Source of the DNA: CAZENU01 sp965222125
Lineage (GTDB): Bacteria; Chloroflexota; Dehalococcoidia; Lucifugimonadales; CAZENU01
Assembly: GCA_965222125.1 (NCBI GenBank)
Contig: CBDCTC010000005.1
Coordinates: forward strand, 124,001 to 188,000
Direction of reading: 5' to 3'
DNA: 64,000 nucleotides
Every line of letters starts with the position of its first letter. Position 1 is the first letter of the stretch. Shown here in pieces: positions 18,499 through 28,152 of this stretch. Both the position numbers and the translations under genes were made by a program. The notes below the pieces were generated by a model that saw only the letters and a list, made by a program, of their open reading frames with translations, was not told the DNA's origin and ran no database searches.

Positions 18499-18909
18499 AT
18501 GATAGTCTTGGGCATCAACGCCTATCACGGCGACGCGTCGGCGGCTCTCTTCCGGGACGGCCAGTTGCTGGCGGCGGTGGAGGAGGAGCGCTTCACCCGG
18601 GTCAAGCACGCCGCCGGCTTCCCCAGCCATGCCGTCAGGTGGTGCCTCGAGTCGAACGGCGTGGACGCAGCGGAGATCGACCACGTCGCGATCGCTCGCA
18701 AACGCTCCGCGCACCTCGCCCGCAAGGCGTTGTGGGCGATGCGGCTCCCGCACCTGGCGCTTGGCAGATCGCGGGAATGGAAGCGCGTCGGCGACATCCG
18801 CGACACAGTAGGCTCGGTCGTTTCTGACAGGGACGACAGACCGTCAGCCGCCGCCTTCGCCCTCCTGATCGACGCGATACGATTGCCCCGGCAGTGTCGC
18901 CGTATCTAG
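18499..18909 (+). pseudogene. carbamoyltransferase (NodU/CmcH family), N-terminal remnant
   Basis: The first about 105 residues match the start of NodU/CmcH carbamoyltransferases (MIVLGINAYHGDASAALFRD, then EEERFTRVKHAAGFPSHAV). Full proteins are about 550-600 aa with a second YrdC-like domain; here similarity stops after RVGDIRDTVGS and the frame ends at 136 codons. The next gene starts 5 nt later, so the 3' four-fifths was deleted. It probably once carbamoylated a sugar of the polysaccharide. Whether the fragment is expressed is unknown. Confidence 0.75.
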
Positions 18910-18913
18910 CGGA

Positions 18914-20143
18914 ATGAACGTACTGCACGTCATACCCAGCTTCGCGCCGCGTTACGGGGGGCCGACCGCCGCTGCTGTGGGGCTGACGCCTGAGCTGGCC
19001 CGGCGCGGCCACGACGTTACCGTCGCCACGACCAACGTCGACGGCCCCGGCGAGCTCGACGTCCCCCTGGGCCGTCCCGTGCCCATGGACGGCGTCGACG
19101 TGTGGTATTTCCCCATACAGCGGCCCCGCTGGTACCACTTCTCGGCCCCGATGGGACGGGCCCTGCGCGACCTGGTGCGCCGGTCGGACGTCGTACACAT
19201 ACACTACGTGTTCCTCTGGCCGACTACCGCCGCGGCATTCTGGTGCCGCAGATATGGCGTCCCGTACGTGGTTACACCTCACGGGCTACTGGATGCCGCC
19301 AGAGTGTCCAAGTCGTACGAACGCTCCCGCATATCGTTCGCAAGTACCATCAAGAAGCGGATCTATCTGCGAACTCTCGGGATTCCGGACATAGGCGGGG
19401 CGGCGGGTTTACACTTCGTGTCTCACCCTGAGCGGGAGGCAACGTCCCGGCTGGGCCTGTCCCCGAAGACCCACGTCATACTCCTAGGCGCTGACACCCC
19501 ACCGCTTGCCGTGGCCGGCGACCGCGCCTCCGTGCAGCGGCAGTATCCGAGTCTCGAAGGTCGGAAGATCGTCCTCTTCCTCTCGCGGGTCCACCGCATA
19601 AAGGGCCTTGACCTGCTTGCGGACGCCGCCAAATCGTTGGCAAAGAGCAGGGACGACTTCTCACTGGTCGTCGCGGGCAGCGGCGCTCCCGAGTACGAAG
19701 CGGAGATAAGAGCCCTCTTTGACCGGCGCGGCCTCGCCGAGCGGAGCGTGTTCACGGGCATGGTCGTGGGAGAGGACAAATGGCGGCTGTTGAGGGCGGC
19801 GGACCTGTTCGTACTACCTTCGCGCAACGAGGCATTCGCGGTCGCGGTCATGGAGGCGATGGCGGCCGGCACGCCCGTCGTCGTATCCGACCAGGTGGGC
19901 ATCCACCGGGAGATCGACGAGGCCGGGGCCGGGCTGGTCACGACGCTCGACGCCGCCGACGTGGCGGGCGCGATTGGCCGGCTCCTGGACGACCGCGAGG
20001 CCGCGGATCGGATGGGCAGGGCGGGGGAGGCCCTCGCGGCCCGGAGGTACACATGGGAACGCGTGGCCTCGGACGTCGAGGCGCTGTACGAAGAGGTCGT
20101 CGGCGAAGCGCGAGTCACGAAGGATCCCCGGCCCCGGAAGTGA
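18914..20143 (+). CDS. glycosyltransferase family 4
   Basis: This 409-residue GT-B enzyme begins MNVLHVIPSFAPRYGGPTAA, with the glycine-rich loop of the acceptor domain. The C-terminal donor domain contains FLSRVHRIKGLDLL and a PSRNEAFAVAVMEAMAAGTPVVVSD region with the conserved EAFAxAxxEAM. It follows the carbamoyltransferase remnant by 5 nt and precedes gmd by 22 nt, so it belongs to the plus-strand fucose segment. The specific sugar is not predictable. Confidence 0.9.
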   Translation: MNVLHVIPSFAPRYGGPTAAAVGLTPELARRGHDVTVATTNVDGPGELDVPLGRPVPMDGVDVWYFPIQRPRWYHFSAPMGRALRDLVRRSDVVHIHYVFLWPTTAAAFWCRRYGVPYVVTPHGLLDAARVSKSYERSRISFASTIKKRIYLRTLGIPDIGGAAGLHFVSHPEREATSRLGLSPKTHVILLGADTPPLAVAGDRASVQRQYPSLEGRKIVLFLSRVHRIKGLDLLADAAKSLAKSRDDFSLVVAGSGAPEYEAEIRALFDRRGLAERSVFTGMVVGEDKWRLLRAADLFVLPSRNEAFAVAVMEAMAAGTPVVVSDQVGIHREIDEAGAGLVTTLDAADVAGAIGRLLDDREAADRMGRAGEALAARRYTWERVASDVEALYEEVVGEARVTKDPRPRK

Positions 20144-20165
20144 ACGGAGGGCATCGGAGAACGAC

Positions 20166-21170
<1,005 letters not shown>

Positions 21171-21190
21171 CGCGTTGGGGAATCGTAGAG

Positions 21191-21237
21191 AAGAGTCACC
21201 CTCACCTCAGTCCTCTCCCGTCAAAGGAGAGGAGGTG
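21191..21237 (+). repeat. dispersed short repeat (translated SPSPQSSPVKGEE) supplying the fcl ribosome-binding site
   Basis: The stretch with TCACCCTCACCTCAGTCCTC and CCGTCAAAGGAGAGG resembles a common bacterial intergenic repeat whose translation reads PSPQPSPxKGEG. Its 3' end provides the purine-rich AAAGGAGAGGAG just before the fcl GTG start. Confidence 0.55.
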
Positions 21238-22188
21238 CCGGAATTCTGGGCAGGAAAATCGGTCATCGTGACCGGGGGCGCGGGATTCCTCGGCAGGGCG
21301 GTCGTCCGGCGAATACGGACGCGCGGCGCCGACAAGGTCTTCGTGCCGAGGAGCGCCGACTACGACCTGCGCCTCCGAGAGCACGTCCTGCGGCTGCTCG
21401 AGGGCACGGCGCCGGACTACCTGGTCCACCTCGCGGCCGTGGTCGGCGGCATCGGCGCGAACCGCGCCTACCCGGGATCGTTTTTCTACGACAACGCGAT
21501 CATGGGCATCCAACTCCTGGAGGAGGCCCGCAGGGCCGGCGTCGAGAAGATACTGGTCGTCGGGACCATATGCGCCTACCCGAACGACACGCCGGTGCCG
21601 TTCAGGGAGGACGACCTCTGGGCCGGCTATCCCGAGACGACCAACGCGCCGTACGGGCTCGCCAAGAAGATGCTGCTGGTGCAGGCGCAGGCCTACCGCG
21701 AGCAGTACGGCACGAACATCGTCTACCTGCTGCCGGTCAACCTGTACGGCCCGGCCGACAACTTCGACCCCGAGTCGAGCCACGTCATCCCGGCGCTGAT
21801 TCGGAAATTCGTGGAGGCCAGAGAGCGAGGCGACGCGTCGATCACGGCGTGGGGCACCGGCTCGCCCACACGGGAGTTCCTCTACGTCGAAGACGCGGCC
21901 GAGGGCATAGCGCTGGCTATGGAGCGGTACGACAAGCCGGACCCGGTCAACCTCGGCTCCGGCGGCGAGATCAGCATCCGCGATCTGACCTCGAAGATAC
22001 ACGAGATGGTCGGGTTCGAGGGCCACGTCGAGTGGGACGAGAGCAAGCCCGATGGCCAGCCTCGGCGAAGGCTCGACACGTCACGCGCACGGGAGGAGTT
22101 CGGCTTCGTCGCGTCGACGCCGTTCGACGTCGGGCTGCGCGGGACGATCGACTGGTTCGAGGCGAACCGCGGCCCGCTGGACCGATGA
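21235..22188 (+). CDS. fcl: GDP-L-fucose synthase
   Basis: This epimerase/reductase acts on the Gmd product to give GDP-L-fucose. The sequence shows TGGAGFLGRAVV, then HLAAVVGGIGANRAYP, active-site YGLAKKM (YxxxK) and NLYGPADNFDPESSHVIPAL, which are specific to this family. I choose the GTG at 21235 (MPEFWAGKSVIVTGG), preceded by AAAGGAGAGGAG; a TTG at 21175 would add 20 residues encoded by a dispersed repeat. Its stop overlaps the next start (ATGA). Confidence 0.93.
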   Translation: MPEFWAGKSVIVTGGAGFLGRAVVRRIRTRGADKVFVPRSADYDLRLREHVLRLLEGTAPDYLVHLAAVVGGIGANRAYPGSFFYDNAIMGIQLLEEARRAGVEKILVVGTICAYPNDTPVPFREDDLWAGYPETTNAPYGLAKKMLLVQAQAYREQYGTNIVYLLPVNLYGPADNFDPESSHVIPALIRKFVEARERGDASITAWGTGSPTREFLYVEDAAEGIALAMERYDKPDPVNLGSGGEISIRDLTSKIHEMVGFEGHVEWDESKPDGQPRRRLDTSRAREEFGFVASTPFDVGLRGTIDWFEANRGPLDR

Positions 22189-22823
22189 CGGTCCCGAAGC
22201 AGCGGTACAAGCGGCCCTACGACCTCGCCGTCATTGTCGTCACCCACCTCGCGCTGGCCCCCCTCTGGCTCGTGCTGTGGCTCGGCATCCCCCTCGCCGT
22301 CTGGCTCGAAGACCGGGGCCCCGTGTTCTTCCGGCAGCGCCGGGTGGGCAAGAACGGCAAAGAGTTCGTGTTCCTGAAGTTCAGGACGATGGTCCAGGAC
22401 GCCGAGAGCGCCGGGCTCGTCACCACCGACGCCGACCCACGCGTGACCAGGGTCGGCCGGGTGCTGCGCCGGACCGCTTTGGACGAGCTTCCGCAGGTGA
22501 TCAACGTACTCCGCGGCGACATGAGCTTCGTCGGGCCCAGGGCGCTGCCCGTTCAGATGCAACTGGACGCGGTCGCCGAGGAGCCCAGATTCGACCGACG
22601 GACCGCGGTCATGCCTGGCATGACGGGCACGGCGCAGCTCTATCTGCCCAGGCACTGCTCGCCGCGCCGGCGGCTCGCCTACGATATGCTATACGTGAAG
22701 CGGGCAAGCCTGTGGCTCGACGTAGCGCTGATGCTGCGGGCGGCCTGGAACACGCTGACCGGAAGCTGGGGAACCGGCCACCGCAGGCCGGAGACCCCGG
22801 CGGGCCGAGACGCGGATGTATGA
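22185..22823 (+). CDS. initiating sugar-phosphate transferase (WcaJ/WbaP catalytic domain)
   Basis: This short polyprenyl-phosphate hexose-1-phosphate transferase starts polysaccharide assembly on the lipid carrier. One membrane helix (LAVIVVTHLALAPLWLVLWL) is followed by the bacterial sugar transferase core: GPVFFRQRRVGKNGKEF, KFRTM, RRTALDELPQVINVLRGDMS and FVGPRALP. At 212 aa it is of the monotopic, PglC-like size, without the extra N-terminal helices of WbaP. It is translationally coupled to fcl (ATGA) and overlaps the next epimerase gene by 8 nt. Confidence 0.92.
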   Translation: MTVPKQRYKRPYDLAVIVVTHLALAPLWLVLWLGIPLAVWLEDRGPVFFRQRRVGKNGKEFVFLKFRTMVQDAESAGLVTTDADPRVTRVGRVLRRTALDELPQVINVLRGDMSFVGPRALPVQMQLDAVAEEPRFDRRTAVMPGMTGTAQLYLPRHCSPRRRLAYDMLYVKRASLWLDVALMLRAAWNTLTGSWGTGHRRPETPAGRDADV

Positions 22824-23748
22824 CAGTTTGCGAATACTGATTACGGGGGGCGCGGGCTTCCAGGGAAGCCACCTGGCCGAGCGGTGGAGCGGCTCGGGCC
22901 ACGGCGTCACCATCCTGAACACCTACTCGGAAGAGGCCGCCCGCAACATCCGGGTCGTCTCGGCGGACTCCGAGGTGGTGTGGGGAAGCGTCACCGACAA
23001 TGAGATCGTGGAGAAGACGGTGCGCGGCCATGACGTCGTGGTGCATCTGGCGGCGCGCGTGAACGTGGACGAGTCGCTGGCAGAGCCGCGGGCGTTCGCC
23101 GACGTCAACCTCGATGGGACGATCAACGTGCTGGAGGCGGCGCGGCGGTGGGGGAGCAGGGTCGTGTTCGGCAGCAGCTGCGAGGTGTACGGAGCCTCCG
23201 ACGGGCTGCCGGTGCCGGAGACGGCGCCGCTTCGTCCGTACAGCCCCTACTCGGCGTCCAAGGCGGCCGCGGACCGGATGTGCTACGCGTACCACATGAG
23301 CTACGGCCTCGACGTGACGATCGTGCGGCCGTCGAACGTCTACGGGGAGCGGCAGAAGTCGGGCAGGGGCGGTGCCGTGATCCCCATCTTCTCCAGCCTG
23401 GCCGCGGCGGGCAAGCCGCTGACGGTGTTCGGCACGGGCGCGCAGACGCGCGAGTACATCCACGTCAGCGACCTCGTGGCCGCGTACGACATGATCGTGG
23501 GCCGCGGCGACCTCGCGGGCGCGACGGTGAACGTCGGCACCGGGGACATCGTGTCGGTCCGCAGCATCGCCGAGTTCATCGCGGAGCGGGCGGGCGTCGA
23601 CATATCCGAGCAGCCGGCCCGCCCCGGCGAGGTGCCGCAGTTCTCACTCGACAGCACGCTGGCCCGCAGCCTCGGGTTCGCGCCGCGGGTCAAGTTCTGG
23701 GACGGCCTCGGCCGGTATCTGGACTCCTGGCTGCAGGGGTCGACATAG
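22816..23748 (+). CDS. NAD-dependent epimerase/dehydratase
   Basis: This 310-residue extended SDR has TGGAGFQGSH near the N-terminus (Gln where Ile/Val is usual). It also has FGSSCEVYG, an active-site SPYSASKAAAD with YxxxK, and RPSNVYGERQ. It resembles UDP-glucose 4-epimerase or dTDP-glucose dehydratase-like enzymes; the product is not clear. It overlaps the sugar transferase gene by 8 nt and ends the coupled run gmd-fcl-transferase-epimerase. Confidence 0.9.
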   Translation: MYDSLRILITGGAGFQGSHLAERWSGSGHGVTILNTYSEEAARNIRVVSADSEVVWGSVTDNEIVEKTVRGHDVVVHLAARVNVDESLAEPRAFADVNLDGTINVLEAARRWGSRVVFGSSCEVYGASDGLPVPETAPLRPYSPYSASKAAADRMCYAYHMSYGLDVTIVRPSNVYGERQKSGRGGAVIPIFSSLAAAGKPLTVFGTGAQTREYIHVSDLVAAYDMIVGRGDLAGATVNVGTGDIVSVRSIAEFIAERAGVDISEQPARPGEVPQFSLDSTLARSLGFAPRVKFWDGLGRYLDSWLQGST

Positions 23749-23836
23749 ACCGCCGTGAGAGTAAGAGATGCACCGCGCCGGCAACTGGGTAACCGGATCG
23801 AGCAACCTACCCGACGGCGATAAGGAGGAGAAAGCG

Positions 23837-24067
23837 ATGGTCAAGACCGTAAAGGCCAGATTCACCAATGGGGCCATCGTGCCGCTGGAGCCCCTCGACA
23901 TCGAAGAGGGCGAAGAGATACTCGTGACCCTGGAAGATCAGGTCCATGACAGCACAGAGGCGGAGGACGATGCCCTGGCCCGTGCCATCGCTGAGGGTCT
24001 CGAAACCGAGTCTGTCAGTATACAGAGCGTTATGGAAGCGCTCCGGGACGACCGGGATGAGACGTGA
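23837..24067 (+). CDS. DUF104-type antitoxin
   Basis: This 76-residue protein is of the AF2212/DUF104 type: VKTVKARFTNGAIVPLEPLD then EGEEILVTL, the small beta-barrel AbrB-like fold, followed by an acidic helix. A perfect Shine-Dalgarno (TAAGGAGGAG) precedes the ATG at 23837. It overlaps the toxin-like gene by 11 nt, the usual antitoxin-first arrangement. The acidic C-terminus is the probable toxin-neutralising part. The pair sits between polysaccharide genes and is probably a late insertion. Confidence 0.8.
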   Translation: MVKTVKARFTNGAIVPLEPLDIEEGEEILVTLEDQVHDSTEAEDDALARAIAEGLETESVSIQSVMEALRDDRDET

Positions 24068-24323
24068 GGTCAAAGCCAGTTTCATCCGAGATCTGAGACG
24101 AGTACGCGAGGCCAACATACGTCGCAGAGTCCGAAGGACAATCGAAGCGCTGGAAACCGCACCGACCATCACCGAGGTCCCCGGGGCCACAAAGATGAGG
24201 GCCGCGGGGCATTTCTACAGGATCAGGGTGGGGGACTATCGTATCGGTGTAGCTGTAGAGGGTGACGCGGTGATACTAGTCAGATTCCTACACCGGCGCG
24301 ACATATACCGCTTCTTCCCGTGA
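24057..24323 (+). CDS. RelE/ParE-family toxin
   Basis: This 88-residue basic protein has the RelE fold pattern: an N-terminal strand and arginine-rich helix (FIRDLRRV), a MRAAGHFYRIRVGDYRIGVAV core and the C-terminal FLHRRDIYRFFP. RelE toxins cleave mRNA on the ribosome; ParE members poison gyrase. The arginine and terminal histidine/tyrosine pattern fits RelE better. The start ATG at 24057 lies inside the antitoxin gene, giving translational coupling. Confidence 0.82.
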   Translation: MRREVKASFIRDLRRVREANIRRRVRRTIEALETAPTITEVPGATKMRAAGHFYRIRVGDYRIGVAVEGDAVILVRFLHRRDIYRFFP

Positions 24324-24376
24324 CGACCGGCAGGCTCCGCAGCGTGACATCCGCAGCGACCAGGAACGGCGGGGGC

Positions 24377-25588
24377 CTAGACGAGGACGTCTAGGTACTC
24401 CTGGACGGCGCGTGCACGCGTGTAGTGCCGCTCGTAGGCGCGGCGGCCGTTCGCGCCCCGGCGGGCTGGCTCGTCCCGCGCGTCGAGCAGGCCGGATAGC
24501 AGGTCCGCCAGGTCGTCGGCCGACTCTACGTTCCAGCCGCAGTCGTGCTCGACGGTCAGCTTAGCGACGTCGGCCTCGGGGCGCATGACCGCGACGAACG
24601 GCTTGCCCGCGCCCATCGCCGTGTACGCCTTCGATGGCACCGCCAGCCCCTCCAAACCGGGTTTCAGGACGACCAGCGACACGTCGGTCGCGGCCATGAT
24701 CTCGGCGAAACGCGCCTCGGACTGGAAGGGCATGAACGATACCCGGGCGATGCCCTCGTCCCTGACTCTCGCCGCCAGCCCGGCGCGCCGCGCTCCGTCG
24801 CCGACGAGAAGGAAGTGGACCGGCATCCCGTGGCAACGCTTCGCCGCGTCCAGAACGGCGTCGAGCGGGTGCATCACCCCCATGTTGCCCGCGTACGACA
24901 CGAGCAGGGCGGCGGCGTCGACGTTCAGCTCCCGGCGCACGTCGGCTCCGCTCGGTCCCGCGCCAAGCTCGGGACGCGCCCACAGCGGGATGACGTGGAC
25001 ACGGTCCGCGTCGACTCCCTTACCCTCCACGAGGGTGCGTTTCATCCCGTGTGCGGGGACCACGATGGCGTCGGCCCGCCTCAGCACCCACCGGTGCACG
25101 AGATCGAACGCCCACAGCGCCGGCCTCGGCAGCATCTCGAACCCCGACGCTCTCAGGATGTCGGGGTGGATGTCGTACAGCACGTAGACGAAGCGGGCGC
25201 GGCTCCGTCGGGCGACCAGCGCGGCGGCGATGCCGACGATGGGCGGGTTGCCGAACGTGACGACCGTATCGGGGCGCTCGGCCTTCGACAGCGACCGCGC
25301 CAGCCGCCAGCCCCTGAAGAAGAAGAGCAGAAAACCCCGCAGCCGCACGCTGAGCCGTTCCCGGCCCCTCGCTCCGCCCATGCTCACGCGGTGCACCTCC
25401 ACTCCGTCGAGCTCCTCGTGAGGCGGCGCGGCCGGTGCGGCCTCGGTGTAGCTGGGCTCGCCTGCCACGACCCTGATCCGCAGACCCTTCGACGCGAGGC
25501 CGGCGCATAGCTCGGCCGCGACCTGGCCGGTCGCGGCGTAGTCGGGAGCGTAGAACTGGTTGACGACGAGCAGCTTAGGTGAGGGCAT
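24377..25588 (-). CDS. glycosyltransferase family 4 (WbuB-like)
   Basis: This 403-residue GT-B enzyme begins KLLVVNQFYAPDYAATGQVA, with the acceptor-domain loop typical of WbuB-like transferases. The donor domain has SYAGNMGVMHPLDAVLDAA and VPSKAYTAMGAGKPFVAVM. It probably adds an N-acetyl hexosamine-type sugar, as WbuB does, but that is only by resemblance. It is separated from the exporter genes by a repeat-rich block (25660-25962). Confidence 0.88.
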   Translation of the reverse strand: MPSPKLLVVNQFYAPDYAATGQVAAELCAGLASKGLRIRVVAGEPSYTEAAPAAPPHEELDGVEVHRVSMGGARGRERLSVRLRGFLLFFFRGWRLARSLSKAERPDTVVTFGNPPIVGIAAALVARRSRARFVYVLYDIHPDILRASGFEMLPRPALWAFDLVHRWVLRRADAIVVPAHGMKRTLVEGKGVDADRVHVIPLWARPELGAGPSGADVRRELNVDAAALLVSYAGNMGVMHPLDAVLDAAKRCHGMPVHFLLVGDGARRAGLAARVRDEGIARVSFMPFQSEARFAEIMAATDVSLVVLKPGLEGLAVPSKAYTAMGAGKPFVAVMRPEADVAKLTVEHDCGWNVESADDLADLLSGLLDARDEPARRGANGRRAYERHYTRARAVQEYLDVLV

Positions 25589-25659
25589 TACCCTGGAAGA
25601 CAGGCCTCCTGAACCGGAGGAAGCAGGCGTACACTATACTCGCACGCGGGCCAGACTGC

Positions 25660-25962
25660 CCTCCGGGGTGTAACTGTTCAGGCTCGGTGAGGGGAATACC
25701 CCGCCCCTGTATACCCGCCTTCGGAGACCTTTGCGTAACTCCCGTTGCGGGAGACAAATGTCGTGGCGATGCGTAGATTTTCTAGCTGAGGACCCCACCC
25801 CTGGATTCCCGCCTCCGCGGGAATGACGGTTGTGCAAAGGTCCGCCTGCGCGGGAATGACGGTTATGCAGGTTATGCAAGGGTCTCCCTTCGCGGCAATG
25901 ACGGAGAGATGCGGCGGCTTTTCGAGAGGTCCCTTCAAGACTGAACAGTTACTCCGGGGGTG
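25660..25962. repeat. MITE-like block with terminal inverted repeats and internal palindromic repeats
   Basis: GTAACTGTTCAG at 25670-25681 is matched by the inverted CTGAACAGTTAC at 25941-25952, with GC-rich partly matching outer flanks. Inside are several copies of the CCCGCCTCCGCGGGAATGAC-type palindrome (about 25803-25900). No credible gene lies within. It looks like a non-autonomous element or a compound repeat island between two minus-strand genes. Confidence 0.6.
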
Positions 25963-25980
25963 CGGCGTGAGCCAGGGGCC

Positions 25981-27297
25981 TCAAACCTCCGACACAGCCT
26001 CGGAGCGGCGCTCGGACTCCCATTGCAGGCGCGGCCGCACGGCGGTTGCGGGCCAGTCGGCGGGATAGCTGCCGCGGGCTCCCGCCGGGTCCATGGAGTC
26101 GAGCACGTTGAACGTGACGACATCCGGCCGCACGGCGTGGACCCGGACGCCGTCGGTCAGCTTCGCCAACACGAACATCTGCCCGTTGTTCAGCAGGTCC
26201 GGAGGGATTCGGCAGGTGGAGCGGTACAGGCCCGTCTCGCGCCCCGGCCCCGGCGACGCTGCGTCCTCCGTGTCGTCGGTCGACATGAAGAGCAGCTCGC
26301 CGCTGTCGTTGCGGAACTCCAGCGTGACGTTCAGGCGCTCGACTTCCCTGAGCACCCAGTACTCCATCTGGACGTAGACCGAGTCGCGTACGTCGAACTC
26401 GGTCGAAAGGGCGCCGCGGTCGTCGACCACGCGGACCGCGTGGACACGCGCCGCGTCGTCGCCAGGGGCCGAGGACGCCTCCTTCCACACGCGCTCCCCA
26501 AGGCGCTCGGCCCCCAGGCCCAGGTAGCCGGACACGACCTCTCGCATAGGGCCGTTCATCAGAAGCTCACCGTCGTGCAGCAGTATGCCGCGGTCGCACA
26601 GCCTCTGCACCGAGCCCATGTTGTGGCTGACGAACAGGACGGTCCGCCCCAGCGTCGTCACGTCCTGCATCTTGCCGACGCACTTCTCCTGGAACTTCAC
26701 GTCGCCCACGGCCAGCACCTCGTCGACGAGCAGTATCTCCGCCTCCAGGTGGGCCGCGACCGAGAAGGCCAACCGCAGGGCCATCCCGGTCGAGTAGCGC
26801 TTCACCGGCATGTCGATGAACTTCTCGACCTCGGAGAAGGCGACTATCTCGTCGAACCTCGCTTCTATCTCCCTCTTCCTCATGCCCAGCACCGAGCCAT
26901 TGAGGAAGACGTTCTCGCGGCCGGTCAGGTCGGGGTGGAACGCCGTGCCGACCTCGAGCAGCGCGCCGACGCGCCCCGACAACTCGACCCGCCCGCGCGT
27001 CGGGCTGGTGATCCGGGACAGTATCTTGATGAGCGTGCTCTTGCCGGAGCCGTTGCGGCCTATGACGCCGACGATCTCGCCCCGCGCGACCTCGAGCGAC
27101 ACGTCCTTGAGAGCCCAGATCACGTCGTCGCGGTCTTCGTCGTCGAACGTCGACAGCGCGCGCAGGCGCCGGAGGTTCCGCACGGGCCGTCTCACGAGGT
27201 CGGTGATGGCGCCGCCCAGCGTGTCGTGGGCCTGCTCTCTGACGCCGATCCGGTACCGCTTCGAAAGTCCCTCGACGCGGATCGCTATGTCACTCAT
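25981..27297 (-). CDS. wzt: ABC polysaccharide exporter ATPase with glycan-binding C-terminus
   Basis: The ATPase has Walker A GRNGSGKST (residues 80-88), the GRVGALLEVGTAFHPDLTGREN stretch typical of polysaccharide exporters, signature YSTGM and Walker B LLVDEVLAVGD. From about residue 250 a Wzt-type beta-sandwich follows (YVQMEYWVL..., ending ARGSYPADWPATAVRP), which in O-antigen exporters recognises the finished chain. At 438 aa it has the normal length for Wzt. It is paired with wzm (6-nt gap) on the same strand. Confidence 0.93.
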   Translation of the reverse strand: MSDIAIRVEGLSKRYRIGVREQAHDTLGGAITDLVRRPVRNLRRLRALSTFDDEDRDDVIWALKDVSLEVARGEIVGVIGRNGSGKSTLIKILSRITSPTRGRVELSGRVGALLEVGTAFHPDLTGRENVFLNGSVLGMRKREIEARFDEIVAFSEVEKFIDMPVKRYSTGMALRLAFSVAAHLEAEILLVDEVLAVGDVKFQEKCVGKMQDVTTLGRTVLFVSHNMGSVQRLCDRGILLHDGELLMNGPMREVVSGYLGLGAERLGERVWKEASSAPGDDAARVHAVRVVDDRGALSTEFDVRDSVYVQMEYWVLREVERLNVTLEFRNDSGELLFMSTDDTEDAASPGPGRETGLYRSTCRIPPDLLNNGQMFVLAKLTDGVRVHAVRPDVVTFNVLDSMDPAGARGSYPADWPATAVRPRLQWESERRSEAVSEV

Positions 27298-27303
27298 GTG
27301 CTT

Positions 27304-28152
27304 CTACGCGACATCGTCGAAGATGTGCTCAGTCCGCCGGAAGTAAAGGGTGCCGGTCAGCGTGACCAGTACGGTGACGACGGTGCCCACCGCCAGCATG
27401 TCCCAGGGCATCGGAGTGGTGCCCAGCAGGGCTGACCGGAAGCCCTCGACGACCCCGGCCATCGGGTTCAGGCCGTAGATCAGCCGATACCTGTCCGGGA
27501 TCAACGTCGACGGATACACGACCGGCGAGCAGTACATGAGGAGCTGGGCCGCGAACGTGATGCCGTACTTCACGTCCCGGTACTGGACGGCCATGCTCGT
27601 GAGCCAGGTCCCAATGCCCCACGCGAGGATAGCGGAAAGCAGCACCAGCAATGGCAGTGTGAGCACCCAGACTGTGGGCGTGCTCCGGTACCAGGCCATC
27701 ATCAGCAAGAGCACTACGAACGCCACTCCGAAGTCGACCAGCTTCGATATGACCGGCGCCAGCGGCAGGGTCAATCGGGGGAAGTAGACCTTCTTGATCA
27801 TGTTCTGGTTCAGCACCAGGCTGTTGGTAGACTCCGTAAACGCGGTGGAGAAGTACGTCCAGGGGACGAGCGCCGCGAAGCTGAAGATCGGGTAGGGGAC
27901 GCCGTCGGACCTGACCCCGGCCAACCTGCCGAACACGATCGAGAAGACGATCATGAAGAATACCGGCTGGATGACCGCCCAGCCGATGCCGAACACCGAC
28001 TGCGTGTAGCGGACCCTGATGTCGCGCCGCACCAGGAAGTAGAGCACGTCGCGGTACTCCCACAGCTCCCGGTAGTCGATCGAGCGCCAACCCGAGGCTG
28101 GCTCGATGACCCTGAACGGCTTTGACGCCGACGCGCGGCCGCTAGCCGCCAT
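27304..28152 (-). CDS. wzm: ABC polysaccharide exporter permease
   Basis: This 282-residue ABC-2 permease has six hydrophobic segments. Its cytoplasmic N-terminus carries YFLVRRDIRVRYTQSVFG, the re-entrant LVPWTYFSTAF region, and the family motif SPVVYPSTLIPDRY. Together with Wzt it exports lipid-linked polysaccharide across the cytoplasmic membrane. The ATG at 28152 is well placed. A near-consensus promoter lies about 270 bp upstream. Confidence 0.93.
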   Translation of the reverse strand: MAASGRASASKPFRVIEPASGWRSIDYRELWEYRDVLYFLVRRDIRVRYTQSVFGIGWAVIQPVFFMIVFSIVFGRLAGVRSDGVPYPIFSFAALVPWTYFSTAFTESTNSLVLNQNMIKKVYFPRLTLPLAPVISKLVDFGVAFVVLLLMMAWYRSTPTVWVLTLPLLVLLSAILAWGIGTWLTSMAVQYRDVKYGITFAAQLLMYCSPVVYPSTLIPDRYRLIYGLNPMAGVVEGFRSALLGTTPMPWDMLAVGTVVTVLVTLTGTLYFRRTEHIFDDVA

